Origin: Blumeriella jaapii
Taxonomy: Eukaryota > Ascomycota > Leotiomycetes > Helotiales > Drepanopezizaceae
Assembly: GCA_009599575.1 (NCBI GenBank)
Contig: VWND01000064.1
Span: 62,001-126,000, forward strand
Direction of reading: 5' to 3'
DNA: 64,000 nucleotides
In this document: in pieces, positions 23,271 to 36,451 of the stretch
Layout of the letters: the number at the start of each line of letters is the position of its first letter
Numbering within the stretch: the first letter of the stretch is position 1
The notes under the pieces: generated by a model
What the model was told of the DNA's origin: nothing
What the model saw: the letters and a program-made list of their open reading frames with translations, nothing else
Databases searched by the model: none
Translations under genes and position numbers: made by a program

Positions 23271-25349
23271 GTTATAAATGGAATTACGACTTGAATTATG
23301 CTTTTAATAGCGGGATTATCGTTCGGTTATTTCTAAACTTTTCCAAAAAGTTTTTTTTTTTCAGAAATATAATCGCTTTAATCGGAGTCGTCGTCGAAAT
23401 CGCTGAAATCGGAATCGCTATTTAAATCAGAATCTAAAAAGTAAATTTGCTAGTTTTTTTTGTAAAATCGTTTTAACCGATTGGCGGCGAACGTTTTTTT
23501 TAATTTTGTTTTATCGAATTCCGTAAGCTTATAATAGCTTTTATTTAATTCGGCCTCGCATATTTCGTAAGATCCGAGCTATTTATAATTAAGCTTAATA
23601 TCGGCCGATTTGTTAATAGCGCGCTGGACGTCGTAAATTAAAACCAAATTTTTTTTTTTAATTAGCGTTTTTTTTAAAATCTTGGTTTTATTTCAGACTT
23701 TTTTAGCCGCTTTTTTATACTTTTTTTTTTTTAAAATTATTTTTTTTATATTTATATCGCGGTAATTTAGCTATTTAAATCTTATTACTAATAAATCTGT
23801 TTTCGTTTTTATTTTAATTACGTTATAAAGCTTTTATATAAACTATTTTGTTTTCAAAAGCAATCGAGCGTTTGCCGTATTAAATAAAAAATAAAATTAT
23901 TTTAGTAAAAACGTATACGTATATGCGTATAACAAAAAACATTTTCGAAAATTTCCGTAACCAACGTTTATAATTCTTTCGAATAGCTTTTAAAAGGCCG
24001 TTAAAAATATTTCTATAGTTTCGTTCAACGGATCCGTTGCCTTTCGAATTATAAGCTAAAATTTAAATACGTTAAATACCGTATTTTTTTGTAAAAATCT
24101 CGATAACGCTTTTGTTTTCGGATTTATTATCGACGTTTAATTTGCTAAATAAACCGTGTCGATATACAACGTTTTTTTAAAAAAAAGTCGTTATAGCTTC
24201 GGAAATAACGTTTCGGAAAAATCGCTTTTTAAGCCATTCAAATAAGTCGTTAATAGCGAATACGAAGCATATATGCCCGCGGTCGGTGATCGATACGCGT
24301 ATAATATCGAAATTAATTTTTTTTCAAACTTTAAAAAACTACGTCGGATATAATAGATTTTTTTTTCGGCCAAGCTTTCGTTTTTAACAAAAAATACAGC
24401 TTTTAACAAAAGTTTTGCAATTTTCGAAATATCTTTTTTATCAAAAATCGTTTTTGGTTCGGTAATAAATAGCTTTAATTTTTTTATAAAACATTTTTTC
24501 GTAAGCTTTTTTTATAATTTGAAATTTATCGGTTTTATTATTTATTATTAAGCGTTTTTAATATATATTATTTTTTATTTTATATAACTTTTTATCGGTT
24601 AAAATATAATCGAAAGCTTGGTTTTTAAACGATTTAAATTAATAGTTTGGCACGTTAAATAATTTAAATAAAATAGTTAAATAATATACGATTAAATAAA
24701 AGTCGTCGGTTTCGTAATTATCGATTAAAAGTTTATTTTCGTTGCTAATCGGTTTATTCCGATCGTTTTCGGTTAAATTTATTCGCGGTGCTAGCCGAAA
24801 TAATAACGCGAATGCTTTTTCGGCCCGAAAATTAATATTTTTTATTCGCGGTGCCAACCGAAATAATAACGCGAATAGTTTTGGTTCTGTGAAACTCAAA
24901 GCGCAAATAGCGAAGCAGCCGATTTTGTTAACAATTTATTCGTTAATATTTTATTCGTTTTATTTAGCGAAATTAAACGGATAAAAGCGTTTTCGTTTCG
25001 AAAAGCCGTTTGCCGCTGTATTAGTTGTTTTTTTAATATGCCTAACTTCGAAGTTTATAAATCGCATTTAAGTTATTTAATTAATAACGAATGCTTTTGG
25101 CAGATTATTGGTTTTTTTATTTAATTAGTCGATAAGGATTTTTGCGTTTGTTTTTAAAATAAAATATACGCCGTATAATTCGCTTTTTATTTTTTTTATT
25201 GCTTTAAAAGCGCCTCGATATTTTCGTTTAATAATATCGTAATATATTTTCGCGAAAAATTATAAGCCGCTTTCGAATCGTGAAAAATGTCGTTTTTTGT
25301 TTTTATCGATTTATTATAATACAGCTTTTCAATCGAAAATATTAGCGTC
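23270..25349 (-). pseudogene. Outer family A RNase H and integrase remnant
   Basis: Matches 6150-8120 of the inner copy. The open stretch 24899-24639 (86 codons) is the RNase H-integrase linker with two FALLFRLAPRI-like repeats. 24409-24191 lies in the integrase zinc-domain and core part. It stops at the GACAA target site where the 6-kb element entered; the upstream continuation is at 31365. Confidence 0.7.
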
Positions 25350-25354
25350 GACAA

Positions 25355-25529
25355 TGTGAAGGGATGAAACGTCAGTTCGTTGGTCACGTGGTCCGAAGGT
25401 CACGTTGTTATTACGTGATATCGGAGCCCGCATATATTGTATCTTAGACTTCACGACATTTTTAAACTTAGAACCCCGTAGTTAATGCAAATTATTTACG
25501 AACCTTTTGCTCGTTCGCACCTTTTGATA
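25355..25529 (+). repeat. 5' LTR of the 6-kb element
   Basis: 175 bp, starts TGTGAAGGGATG and ends TTGATA (mutated from TTGACA). Contains CACGTGG and TCACGTT/TACGTGA motifs and the stretch AGAACCCCGTAGT also found near 63340. Confidence 0.92.
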
Positions 25530-26069
25530 TATTAACTACCAAACCCTTTTTGACACTTTTATTTTAGCCCTTGAGCTGAAAAGGCCTGCCAACTTTATTT
25601 TGCTTTTGCGCATACGGAAAGTTAACAAATATTATCGCGATAACGATTTTTACGATTTTTTAAAAATAATTTTTACGATCTTTTATTTTTACGATTCTTA
25701 CGAAACTACGAAACGACAACTTTTTTTAATATAAAACTTATATTTAAAAAACTCTGTTCTGCTTCTGCCTACATTCCGAAACGAAATATATTTTACGCTT
25801 TTTTTTTAACGAATATTAAAATATCGGAATTTTCCAAATTGTCGGAATTTTTTAAATACTTTATTTTAAAACTTTTTAAATACTCCGATCAAGTCGCCGC
25901 CGTTTTGATCGCTAATACAAAAGCTTGCTTCCGCGAAATCTTTGATATTTTCGCTTACGCGGTAAAACAAAACGATATAATAGTATTATTTAAAACCAAA
26001 TTAGTTGATTAAATTTAAAAGCTGAATATTTAAACGGTATAATACTGGAAAAAAAAAGCGTTTTAAAAA

Positions 26070-27060
26070 AAAGTGATTCAGAACCTCGAAGCCGAACTTG
26101 CCAATTTCCGAAAACAAGCTTCTACCAGTCAAAACATATTAAGCACCGAGAGAAAAACATCTGCCTTTCCCGACCCCGATAAATTTATTAATTCGAAAGG
26201 TATTAAAAACGTTACAAAGCATTTTATTATTTTTTTTTTAAAATATAATTCTGAAGCTTCGTTTTAATCAAAATTGATATGCGACCGAACAAAATCGTAT
26301 AAGCTATTTTTTCTCCCGTTTTTCCGATATAATCAAAAATGCTTTATAAAAAGATTTACGTACGGACGATACTTTTTTTTATTTAACTGTTGCAGAAATA
26401 ATTTAAGTTTTATAACAATCGTTCGGTGTTTTTAATTAATAGGCAGATGTATTTAAAAGAATTTTGTTTTTTAAGCAAAATAATCAATTTCTATCCATTT
26501 TTTTTTTATTTGGCTGGAAGTTAAAAGTTATATTAAGTTTAATAACGAAGCTGCTATCGCAATTTTACGCGAAGCTTTTTATTTTAATATTATTATCCGT
26601 TTATCGTATATCAACTTTTTCGATTTAAAAACCGATTTTATTAGTTTTTGCGCTTAGATGCGCGAAACCGATACCGTTTTTCGATAATTAAACTTTAATT
26701 ATTATAAAACAAAAGGCCGCCACGTAAAAATGATTTTTTTTTTTACTTCCGCATTTAAAACCATTATTACGATTATTATTTAAAGCGATTTTATAAATTT
26801 TAGCGTTATCCAAACTAAAACAATTATTTGAACCGCAGCTAATATAGCGAAAAATAAACGTTTAATAAAAAACGCCGAAAAGCTAGCTCGCCGAATTTAC
26901 TTTTTTGCTAACAACTTTTGCTTATAATATGCTAGCGATAAATACCGAGCTGCTGATTGCCCCGATTTTTTTTAAATTAAAAAGGCTAAAGCCGAAGCAA
27001 AAAAGTCGGGAAACTGACTGTTTTTAATAATTGTTATTATTAGAAACTTTTGAAAAATAA
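26070..27060 (+). pseudogene. 6-kb element gag remnant
   Basis: The open stretch 26073-26267 (starts MIQNLEAELANFRKQ) is a coiled-coil-like N-terminus followed by a Gag-like segment (FPDPDKFI). The frame then continues with stops. Assigned by position before the pol remnant; the domain match itself is weak. Confidence 0.5.
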
Positions 27061-27239
27061 ATTGAAGTTATTTGCTTTGAACGGCGTTCCGGAATTATAT
27101 TTGATATTGCTTTATATTATAACTATTAATAGTATATATATTAAAACCTATTTTTTAAACGATTCCGAAGCTACCGATAATTTTATTAATTATTTTTTCG
27201 TGTAATATTACGAATTAACTTTTATTTTACTTATTAACC

Positions 27240-30200
27240 TACGTAAACTTACCGTGGTTAACGGTCGTTTTTTTATATACGGCGACGTTATTTACTAAGT
27301 TTTTTTTTATATCAAAATAGCCAGCCATACCGAACTAGTTACAGCTTTTATTATAAAACTAAGGAAATACGATTTTATTTTAAGAAAACCTTGGCTCCGA
27401 AAATATAATTCTTATATTAATTGGATTAAAAACACGTTTTGTTTCAATTTAGACTTTTGCCGTACGAATTGCTTGCCTTAGCATTTTTATTAATTAGCTA
27501 TTTCAGGCCTAATTCAGAAACGCTTATAAAACAAACGTTTAACCAGTTATACTTCGTCGTATAAAAGCCGCTGTTTTTATTATTTTAGCCTTTTAATCCG
27601 GAATAAAAGTGTTTTCAGCCTTTTTATACGAAATTAATTAATAATTACAAAAGCTCGGCGCCGTGGCAAATAAAAACCAAAATTCTAAATTATTATCTGA
27701 AATCGATTAATTATACAAAAACGAGCTTTTTTAAACTAAACGACAACGCTTATCAGCCGACTTTTATTTCGCCGAAGCTTTTTTAAAAGATATTCGTTTG
27801 GCTTTTCAAATTAAATCGCTAATCGATTTTCGAATAAAACTTTTTCGATATTATTATTATTATTTGGCCGCTTTTAATTTTATTAAAGCCGATAAATTTA
27901 TATTTTATAAAAAAAGCGTTGATTATACGATAGAATTACGATTTGGGGCTATTTTTTTATATAACTTTTTATATAATATATTAATTAACGAATTTTAAGT
28001 TTTGCGTAAGTTTTTTAAAGAAAATCTCGAAAAAGGTTAGATTCAGGCCAGCTTTTTTTCCGCAGCTTTATCCGTTCTATTCGCGAAAAAACCAAAAGAT
28101 GAATTGCGGTTTTGCGTCGATTATAAAGTTTTTAACGTTATAATTATTAAAAACCGGTACTTTTTATTATTAGTCTAAAAAACATTTTTTCGATTAAGCA
28201 AAGCGAAGTTTTATATTAAACTTAACGTTTTCGCCGCTTTTAACAAAATTCGAATAAAAAAAAGCTATAAATAACTTACCGCGTTTAATATAAAATATAG
28301 TTTATTCGAATTTTTAATTATGCTTTTCGGATTATGCAACGCTTTTGCTATTTTTTAATTTCGCATAAACGATATTTTACGATTTTATTTAAATGTTTTT
28401 TGCACAGCTTACATAAACGATATTCTAGTTTATTCAAACGATTTTCAAAAATACAAAAAACACGTTAATTTTGTTTTTTAAGCTTTTACCGACGCTGGCT
28501 TGCAATTAAATATAAAAAAATGCGAATTCGAAATTCAAAAAATCGTTTATTTAAAAATAATTATTTTTATTATTAAAATTAAAATAAATCTTAAAAAATT
28601 AAAAGCTATTATTGGTTGGAAGCTTTCTTTTAACGTTAAAAACGTATAAGCGTTTTTAGGTTTTGCAAATTTCTATCGAAGGTTTATTAAAAGCTTTTTT
28701 CGTATCGTTATTCCTTTGGTAAATTTAACGAAAAAACATTAAATGGAATTTTAACGACGATTGTATTAAGGTTTTCGAGTTTTTTAAATCAGCTTTTATT
28801 ACGGCATTTACGTTGGCCTATTTTAATTCCGATAAAAAAATATTTGTTAAAACCGACGCTTTTGACTACGTTTTTTTAAGGATTTTCTTTTAAAAAAATA
28901 ATACAAAAGTATTTTATCCAGTCGCTTTTATATTAAAAAAATTCGATTCAGCCGAATGCAATTACGAAATTTACGATAAAAAACTTTTTGTTATTATACG
29001 CTGTTTCGAAAATTAGCGAGCCGAATTATAAAAAGCTGCTTATCCGATCCGAATATTTATAAACTATCGAAATTTAAAATATTTTATAATAATTAAGCAA
29101 TTTAACCGACGTTAAATACGATAAAACGAGTTTTTAATTGGTTTTAACTTTGTAATTATTTTCAGATTTGAAAAACAAAATAATAAACCTGATTTTTTAA
29201 TCCGACGTTTTCAAAATCTTTCTCAGAACTTTTTAAACGAAAGGATTTAGTTTCAAAATTAAGCTTTTTTTAAAAAACATTATTTAACTAAAGTTTTGAA
29301 CGCTTTTTCAGCTTTGCTAAAACTAATACTTAAAGCAAACGACGAAAAGCTTTTACGATTTTTAAATAAATACTATTTTATTAACAAACTGTAGATTACT
29401 ACCAAAAAAAAAATGCTTAAATCAAAAGGTATTTCGAAATTTAAAATTTTACAATTCTTTAAATATATTATACGCAATAACAAATTGTACTTTCGAAACC
29501 GATTCTACGTTTTTGATATATTAGATTTAAACGTTTTTATTCGTATCTGGCTTTTACAAATGGCCCACGATTTAATAAAAACAGATTATCCCGGCAAAAA
29601 CAAATTTTATAAAATTATTAATAAAAATTACTACTGGCCATTAATTTCTGAAAACTGCAAAAGATTTGTACGAAATTGCAACGGCTGTTTTCGCAATACA
29701 AGTACTAATCAACAATATCAAAGTTTTTTCAAACTCCTACTTATTCCGTTACGCCGATGAAATTATATATCGATCGATTTTATAAGTCCTTTTCTTATGA
29801 AAAAACATAAAAGTCGATATAATCTGATTATAATAATAGTTTGCCGCTTTATTAAAAAACGATATTATACAGCTTGTTATATTATTATAAAAGTAATAGA
29901 TTTAGTTAAATTATTTTGCAGAAAATATCTGGCGTTTATATAGTTTTTCCGATTTTATAATTTCCGACCGAGATTTTTTATTTGTTTTACAATTTTGAAA
30001 GATTATTAATTACCGTTTCGGAACCAATATTACGCTATCCATCAGCTTTTATTTCGAAACAAACGGCTAAACCGAAAACGCGAACGCATATCTGCTTTTT
30101 TATTTAAAGTAATTTATTAAATACGCTTAAAAAAATTAAAAAGATTAGCTTTTTTTAGCCGAATTCGCAGCTAATAACGCTGTAAACGTTTTTACCGGAG

Positions 30201-30740
30201 TTTTCCTTTTTTACGCTAATAAAAGTTTCCATTCACGAATAAGCTTTTTTTTACTTAAATTTATTTTAAAATTTATTTTACGTATTTTACAAATGGCAAA
30301 TATTAAAAAAAACAATTTTGCCGATAAAATAAAAAAGATAGAATTATTTTTACGCACGAATCTGACTTCAGCGCTGGCCGACCAAAAATATTATTTTAAC
30401 CGAAACCGCTAATCAGTATTTGCTTATCGAATAAGAAACAGCGTGTTTTTTAATAAACGCAATATAATTTCCATCAGACCAGTCAAAAAGCTTAATAATA
30501 AGTTTTACGATTTTTACAAAATCGCCGAAGTTTTAAATTTTTATAATTATAAGCTGAAACTGCTTTTCGAGCAAAAACTATTCCATTTTGTTTTTTATAT
30601 TAATTTGCTCAAACTTGCTTACGACGATCCTTTTCTAAAGCAGAAAAAAAAACCCTTTTTCACCGCCAGTTTTTATAAACGCCGATGGAAATTTGTTATA
30701 AATTATAAATATTATTTTCGATTTCAAACGAAATCCTAAC
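27240..30740 (+). pseudogene. 6-kb element pol remnant
   Basis: In order on the plus strand: a protease-end segment with LRKPWLRKYN (about 27380-27420); reverse transcriptase with FAKKPKDELRFCVDYK and a mutated active site YINDILVYSND (28410-28440, originally YIDD type); RNase H; integrase zinc domain in the open stretch 29413-29760 (AHDLIKTDYPG, RNCNGCF); and an integrase C-terminal segment in 30443-30739. Numerous RIP stops. Integrase after reverse transcriptase identifies Ty3/gypsy order. Confidence 0.8.
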
Positions 30741-31184
30741 TTTTTTTATTTTATATAATAGCGTGGCTACAGCGCGGAAAATCAATTTTAGAAGCTATTG
30801 GAAAACGTTGTTAACGCATACAATTTTATAGCAGAATTCGTCTTAAGATTCTTTTTACAAACTTTATCCGATTAAATCAGAACTGGCTAGAACTAAAATT
30901 GCTAATAAAAAACGTACCAAGACCATAAATAACGAAAACAATATTATACTATTAAAAAAGATTTTTATAATACGTACCACGTATAAAACGATTATAATCA
31001 ATTCTTTTTCCGTCGCCAGAACATTTGTTGTTCTGCTACCGAAACTAAGAAAACCTGTTTTTTTCACAAATTCAGCTAAACTTCGCATTCGTTTACAAAC
31101 GCGTTTCGCGAACGAAGCTCGATTTATAAAAGTAAATTCCGACGATAAAAAAATTAAGTAAAAAAAATAAAAAAAAGAATTATA

Positions 31185-31359
31185 TATAAAAAAATAAAAC
31201 GTTAGTTCGTTGGTTACGTGGTCCGAAGGTCACGTTGTTATCACGTAATATCGGAGCCCGCATATATTATATCTTAGATTTTACGACACTTTTAAACTTA
31301 GAACCCCGTAGTTAATGCAAATTATTTACGAACCTTTTGCTCGTTCGCACCCCTTGACA
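31185..31359 (+). repeat. 3' LTR of the 6-kb element
   Basis: 175 bp. Start mutated to TATAAAAAAA, end intact CCTTGACA. Followed by the GACAA duplication. Confidence 0.92.
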
Positions 31360-31364
31360 GACAA

Positions 31365-33385
31365 TTAAAATGATTTTTTTTGCGTTTGGGCTGTAATCGA
31401 TCCGTATAAGCGATAAAGCTGATAAAAGATCGTTTTTAAAAAATTTTATAATTTTGCTTTGCTTTTTTTTCTAAACGAAATCGATTTTTTTTTTTATTAT
31501 AGCGTAAATGGATGCAGCTTTCTGAAAGAAATTTTTGATTTAATTGCGGTAATAAATAATAACGCTAATAAAAGCTTTGGCTTCGGTAATATTTTTATAT
31601 TTTTTTTATTTGCAAATTTTTTTAATTTTTTTTCGTTAAGAATAGCGGCCAGCGCTGTTAATTATATATTCAACGATATTTATTTCGGATATACAAAATT
31701 TTAATCGAAAGCTAATAATAGCTTTGGCTTTTTCGAAACAAACCATAATTTTGTCGATATTTTAAATATATTTTATTATATAACGTCGAATTTTAAAAAA
31801 AATCTTTTATTATTATAATATAATTTAAGGTTTTTTATTCCGACGTCGTCAACGTAAAGCAAAGCAATATCGGAAATGCAAATTATAAAAATTTTATATA
31901 CGATTTTTACAAACTGAACGATTAAATTAATAACTTTTATAAATATTCTGGTTATACGCAGCAAACCGATTAATATTTGGATTGCCGTTATGTTTCGAAA
32001 TCGTAAATTAAATATTAAATAATCGTAGCCGGAAAACAGATCGAAAAAAAAAGCGATCGTTAGTTTTGCGAATTCGTTTGAAAATTAATCGACGTTAAAT
32101 GGCACGTTAGCGTTTCGTATCGTTATTTTGTTTATTTCGACGATTACGATAATAAATTTGTAAATGCTTTTCTTTTTTTTTGTAACGATAAATTATTTGT
32201 TTTTGTATAAGCCGTAGCAAAATTCGAAGATTTTTTGCTTAATTCGTTTTTTTAGCATTTCGATTATTTTATTTTAAAAAACTTTGAAAATTAAAAAGGT
32301 TTTTTTTTGCCAGGCTTCGTAAAGCACGGTTTTGATATCGATATAAAGCGTAACGTTAAAACTAAATTGGTTTATTTCGGTAAAATCGAAAATTATAGTT
32401 TTTTCGCGGTTGCGCAGGATTTTATATAAGATCTTTTTTTTTTTTAGCAAAAATTGGGTTTCGATTGTTAAATTGTTAAATTGTTTTTTTATAAATCGGC
32501 TGCTAAATGATAGGCTGGAAAATCGGCCGGTAATAAATTCTTCGAATTCGCTAATAATTAATTAAAATAGTTTTGTTGCTTTATTTTTTTCAAATCAATC
32601 GTTTATTTCTCCGGAAATATTTTTATCGGATTCGTTAAAATTCACGGGTCGTATTTTATCAGCTTTGCGTTTGTAAAAAGTGCTGATGTTAATACAAAAA
32701 GATAAAATGTATGGATCGGGTTTGTTTAATACGAAAACGAAATTTTCGGAATTTTTATTTCCGAATTAATAGCTAAAAATATTAATATTAGTTAATTTTA
32801 CTCGCGGTGCTATTTCGATTAATAACGCGAATGCTTTTAATTAAATATTTTTCAAGTTTTGTTATAGCTTAGCGTTTGTTTTGGAATTAAAGCCGGCTAT
32901 TCGTTTTTCGATAAAACGTCGATTAAAGAAATTTTATCGCCGGCGACGGTAATTTAATTTTAAAAAAACCGGTTTTAATTCCAGAAAAAAGCTTTTATCT
33001 GGCCGTTCTCGGTGTATTTAAAGCTGACAAGACTTTTCAAAATCCAGAGCATTTCAAAAATAATAGGATAAAAGCATTTTTTTATTATTAAAAAGTTTTT
33101 ATAAATAATAATATTTTCAACGTCGATTTTCATATTTCGTATAATTTTATCGAACTCAATCGTATTTTTATTAACGGTAATGTAAATTATTCGTTTATCG
33201 GTAATAATCGGAATATTATTGGCTTCGGCTGTTTTCTGATTTATACAATTAACTTCGGCTTTATTATCGAATAAAGCGAGGGCGATCGTATTTTTTTCAA
33301 ATATAGTTTTTATTTTTAATGCTTTTATAGCCGTATAAAAGCAGTTTCGTCGTTTTAACTTTTGAGTTTTTATAGCGAAAATCAA
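31365..33385 (-). pseudogene. Outer family A protease and reverse transcriptase remnant
   Basis: 33385-32975 is open and carries the protease segment ALFDNKAEVNCINQ. Reverse transcriptase follows; the open stretch 31964-31776 keeps the intact catalytic motif YVDD (31846-31857), unlike the inner copy where it is YVNN. The frame is otherwise broken by stops. It ends at the insertion site of the 6-kb element and continues at 25349. The plus-strand open frame 31459-31704 is an antisense shadow. Confidence 0.8.
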
Positions 33386-33999
33386 AAGGCTGACTTTTTC
33401 CGAAGATTTTTTTTTATCGGCTAAATTAACTGCGATATTATAAATTTCTTTTTGGTTTTTTTTTAATTTAAAATCGTTTTTTTTTCGAATAATTTTAATT
33501 TTTTCGTTTTTTTTTAATATAAAAATTTGTTTATTAATAATTTTGTCGAATCTTTCTTTTATGCTAAATAAATCGCTGAATTTTAATTTAATTTTTTATT
33601 TTATGATTTTTTTAATAGCTTCGTCGACGGCTTCGGAATTAATATATTTATCGATTTATTTTTCGTTTCGCATTAATAATAAACGCTTAAAAGCTGGTAT
33701 TTTCTGAATAATTTGAACCGGAATATCGGTGTCGATATTTTTTATATCGTTGTTAATTTCTTTTATTATAAGCGTTTTTTTAATAGTTTTATCGGTTTTT
33801 TTTCGAATTTCAAAATTTTTCTTTTTTTCGATTCTGACGTTTTTTTTTATATTAATTGGTTTGGCGAATAAAACAGAAGCATTTTGCTTTTTTATAATTC
33901 GCTGGCTTAATTATGCAGCTATAATATTTGCAAATGCGATACTTGCATTAATAATATATATATTTATTTTTTATTTATACATTTGAATTTTATTTACGC

Positions 34000-35408
34000 T
34001 TAGGATAAAGGTTTTTTTTTTAATTAATACGCTTTCGGAAATGTTTTTTTTTTTATTAATAAAAATCGTTTTTGCATTTTTTTTATTTTTCAAATAGTCG
34101 TTCCATTCCGTACTTTTCATTTTTAAGCGAATAATATTTAATCAGCTTTGGTTTTCAGCTTTGTTAAAAAGGCTTATTTCTGCTTCCGTCGGTCCGAAGC
34201 AAATCGTTTTATATTTGTTAATATAACAAATACTATTATTTATACAGAAATTAAATGCTTTGCATTTTGAGCGAATATAAGGTTTTTTGCAGTAAATTTC
34301 TTTATTATTACAAAATCCGCACTTAAGGCCACGGGGTCTGTTTTAATAATTATTTTTATTATTCTGGTAGCCGCGATTTTAATTTTCGCGTTGGTTTTTT
34401 TTCTTCTGATAATTGTTATTATAGTTAATATTTCGCTGATTTTGATCGCTAGCACGGGAAGGTTGCTATTAGGCAGTTATTACTTTTACGGTGGCTTGGC
34501 GAAGCTGATTATTTCGCGCATTTTAAAAAAAGTAGTTGTTGTAAAAGCTATTTTGATCGTTTTTATTATTCGAGTTAACGTAAAAAAGTTTTTTTTGCTA
34601 TTGTATAAAACCTTCGATTTTGCTTTAAAATTTTTGAATTTTAATATCGGTAAATTTTAATACGAAAGTTTCGATATTTTTATTAAGTTTTTTCAAGCCT
34701 ATAGATTTTGCAAAACGATTAAATAATATAATAACTGATTGTTTTTTAGCGATTTCGGTAACTTTTAGTAGCTGGGCATATTTTTGCATTAAAGCTTTTA
34801 CGTCTTTTTTTGTAAATGGGAAAAAGAGATTTTTTTTAGTTTATAGCTTTAATAATACGTTCGCTTTAGTTTTATTTAAAAACGAATTTTACAAATTTGG
34901 AATATTAATCGAAGGTTTCAGGGTTTTATTTATTAATTTTAAAATGCTTAATAATTTTGTTGCGAATGCTGGTTGAAAAGCCAAATAAAAACAATCTTTT
35001 TTGTTTAATTTCGCTTAAAACCTTTTTATTAACGAAAACGTCAGAAACTCTCGTATAAATACGATAATAAGCTTTGAATTTTTTGGCTTAGCGAATCGTT
35101 ATAACAAACTGTTTGAAAAAAGCGATAATATCGCGAATTTGCTAGCGATCGTGGTTTCGGAATTTCGATTTCAAAGCTTTAATTAATTTGCGCCAGTTTC
35201 GAGCCCTAATAGCCTTTTATTTATTTATCGATTTAATAATATTTTTAATAGTTGGGTTATAATAGCGAAAGAGTTTTTCGAATATTTTAGTTTCAGAAAC
35301 TCCGAAATTCTTACAGGTTTTTTTATATTTTTCGATAAAATCGGTAACGTTGGCGCTATTAAATAAAAATGCATCAGGGGAGCTAAGAAGGGGCATACGG
35401 CTTCGCAT
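34000..35408 (-). pseudogene. Outer family A gag remnant
   Basis: The open stretch 35408-35217 starts MRSRMPLLSS and contains FNSANVTDFIEKYKKTCKNF, matching the inner copy at 12179. A cysteine-rich segment near 34320-34250 (CGFCNN...) lies where a nucleocapsid zinc motif is expected. Plus-strand open frames at 33729-33986 and 34391-34660 are antisense shadows. Confidence 0.7.
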
Positions 35409-36179
35409 AAAAAAACAAAAAGCGTCGTTGTTTATAATATTAATAAAAGTATTGGTAGGATTTGAATTAAATAAATAAATGTTTTTTAAAATTGCAGATT
35501 AAAGGTTTTTAATATAAAAGAAATCGTTTTCAATAGGAAAGCTATTAAAAAGGTTTTTGTGTTTTTTAAAAAAATTAAATAAAATAAAATTGCGTCCAGA
35601 TATTTAAATAATATATTAAAGAATTTGTTTTTTAATAAATTAACTAAATTAATATAATATTGCTATATAATCCACGGTTTCGATATTCCGTGGCTCAGGC
35701 TAATATACGTACAGCCATTTTTTTACTACTTTTAATAAAAAGCCGCAAATTGTAATTACTATAATTACAAAGCGTAAAATCAAAAGGTTGAATTTTCGCT
35801 AAGCGTTTGACCAAAAAAGATTTAATTTAAAAGGGCCGAGCGCAGCGGTCGAAACGTACGAATTAATATTCGATTTGTTATTTTTAAATAAAAAAGCGAC
35901 TTTCGAGCTTTGAATTTCGCACGATTCAGGATTGCCTAACCGTAATTTCAAACGTTTCTGAAATGTATTGCATTTTTATAATTTAATAATTATGCGTAAA
36001 ATAAAAGAAGCTATTAAGAATCTTTTATATAATATAGCTGCGAACAATACCATATAAAAAATCTTTTAAGCCGTAATGGCGAAATATCGAAATCGATTTT
36101 AATTATAAATTTAAAAAATGCATCGGCGAATATATAAAAACGAAACACCGAAATTTAAATCCTTGCGTAGATTATCAAA

Positions 36180-36447
36180 TGTAAAAATAAATAAAAAAAC
36201 CAAACTAATACGGCCATATATCGGTAAGTAAAATAGTTTAGGGAATCCCTAAAAAAGACTGAAAAAAAGAAAAAGAAAAGTGAGTAAAGGTATGAATTGG
36301 ACTGCGTGCCTATGGTACTATCTAAGGGAGTGCCTTGCTTTTATACCTGTTAAAAATAGTTAATGGCAGAGGGTCTCGGAGGGGTTTATGCCTCGACCAT
36401 AGCTAAAACTACCAACTCCCATCAATACAAGGTATCACCGTTTTACA
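36180..36447 (-). repeat. LTR, outer family A (right; 5' LTR in coding sense)
   Basis: 268 bp, TGTAAAAATAA to TTTTACA. The right half is nearly unmutated. It forms the exact border between the AT-rich block and normal gene sequence; ACGT at 36448-36451 is the target duplication. Confidence 0.92.
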
Positions 36448-36451
36448 ACGT

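Larger units (their letters stand above)
25355..31359 (+). mobile_element. 6.0-kb Ty3/gypsy LTR retrotransposon, RIP-mutated
   Basis: Two 175-bp LTRs (25355-25529 and 31185-31359) and a 5-bp duplication GACAA (25350-25354, 31360-31364). Coding on the plus strand: gag remnant, protease-adjacent segment, reverse transcriptase, RNase H, integrase. An A-rich mutated polypurine tract (about 31160-31184) precedes the 3' LTR. Inserted in the RNase H region of outer family A, in the opposite coding orientation. Heavily RIP-mutated inside; the 5' LTR is better preserved. Related LTR-like sequence at 63215-63385. Confidence 0.92.
525..36447 (-). mobile_element. Outer family A LTR retrotransposon, 11.3 kb, split by three insertions
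   Basis: Flanked by LTRs at 525-792 and 36180-36447 and by ACGT on both sides (521-524 and 36448-36451). Taking out the three insertions with one copy of each target duplication (1910-13220, 13977-21282, 25355-31364) leaves 11,296 bp, against 11,307 bp for the nested sister copy at 1910-13216. Coding order on the minus strand is gag, protease, reverse transcriptase with YVDD, RNase H, integrase, then two extra unidentified regions. Integrase downstream of reverse transcriptase makes it Ty3/gypsy type. Every frame is broken by stops of the kind RIP produces (CAA or CAG to TAA or TAG). It is dead, and as host to all the others it is the oldest insertion in the window. Confidence 0.9.

Noticed and set aside
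25355..31359. Possible host gene island within the AT-rich block
   Set aside because: Paired 175-bp LTRs, target duplication and RT/integrase remnants show it is a retrotransposon.
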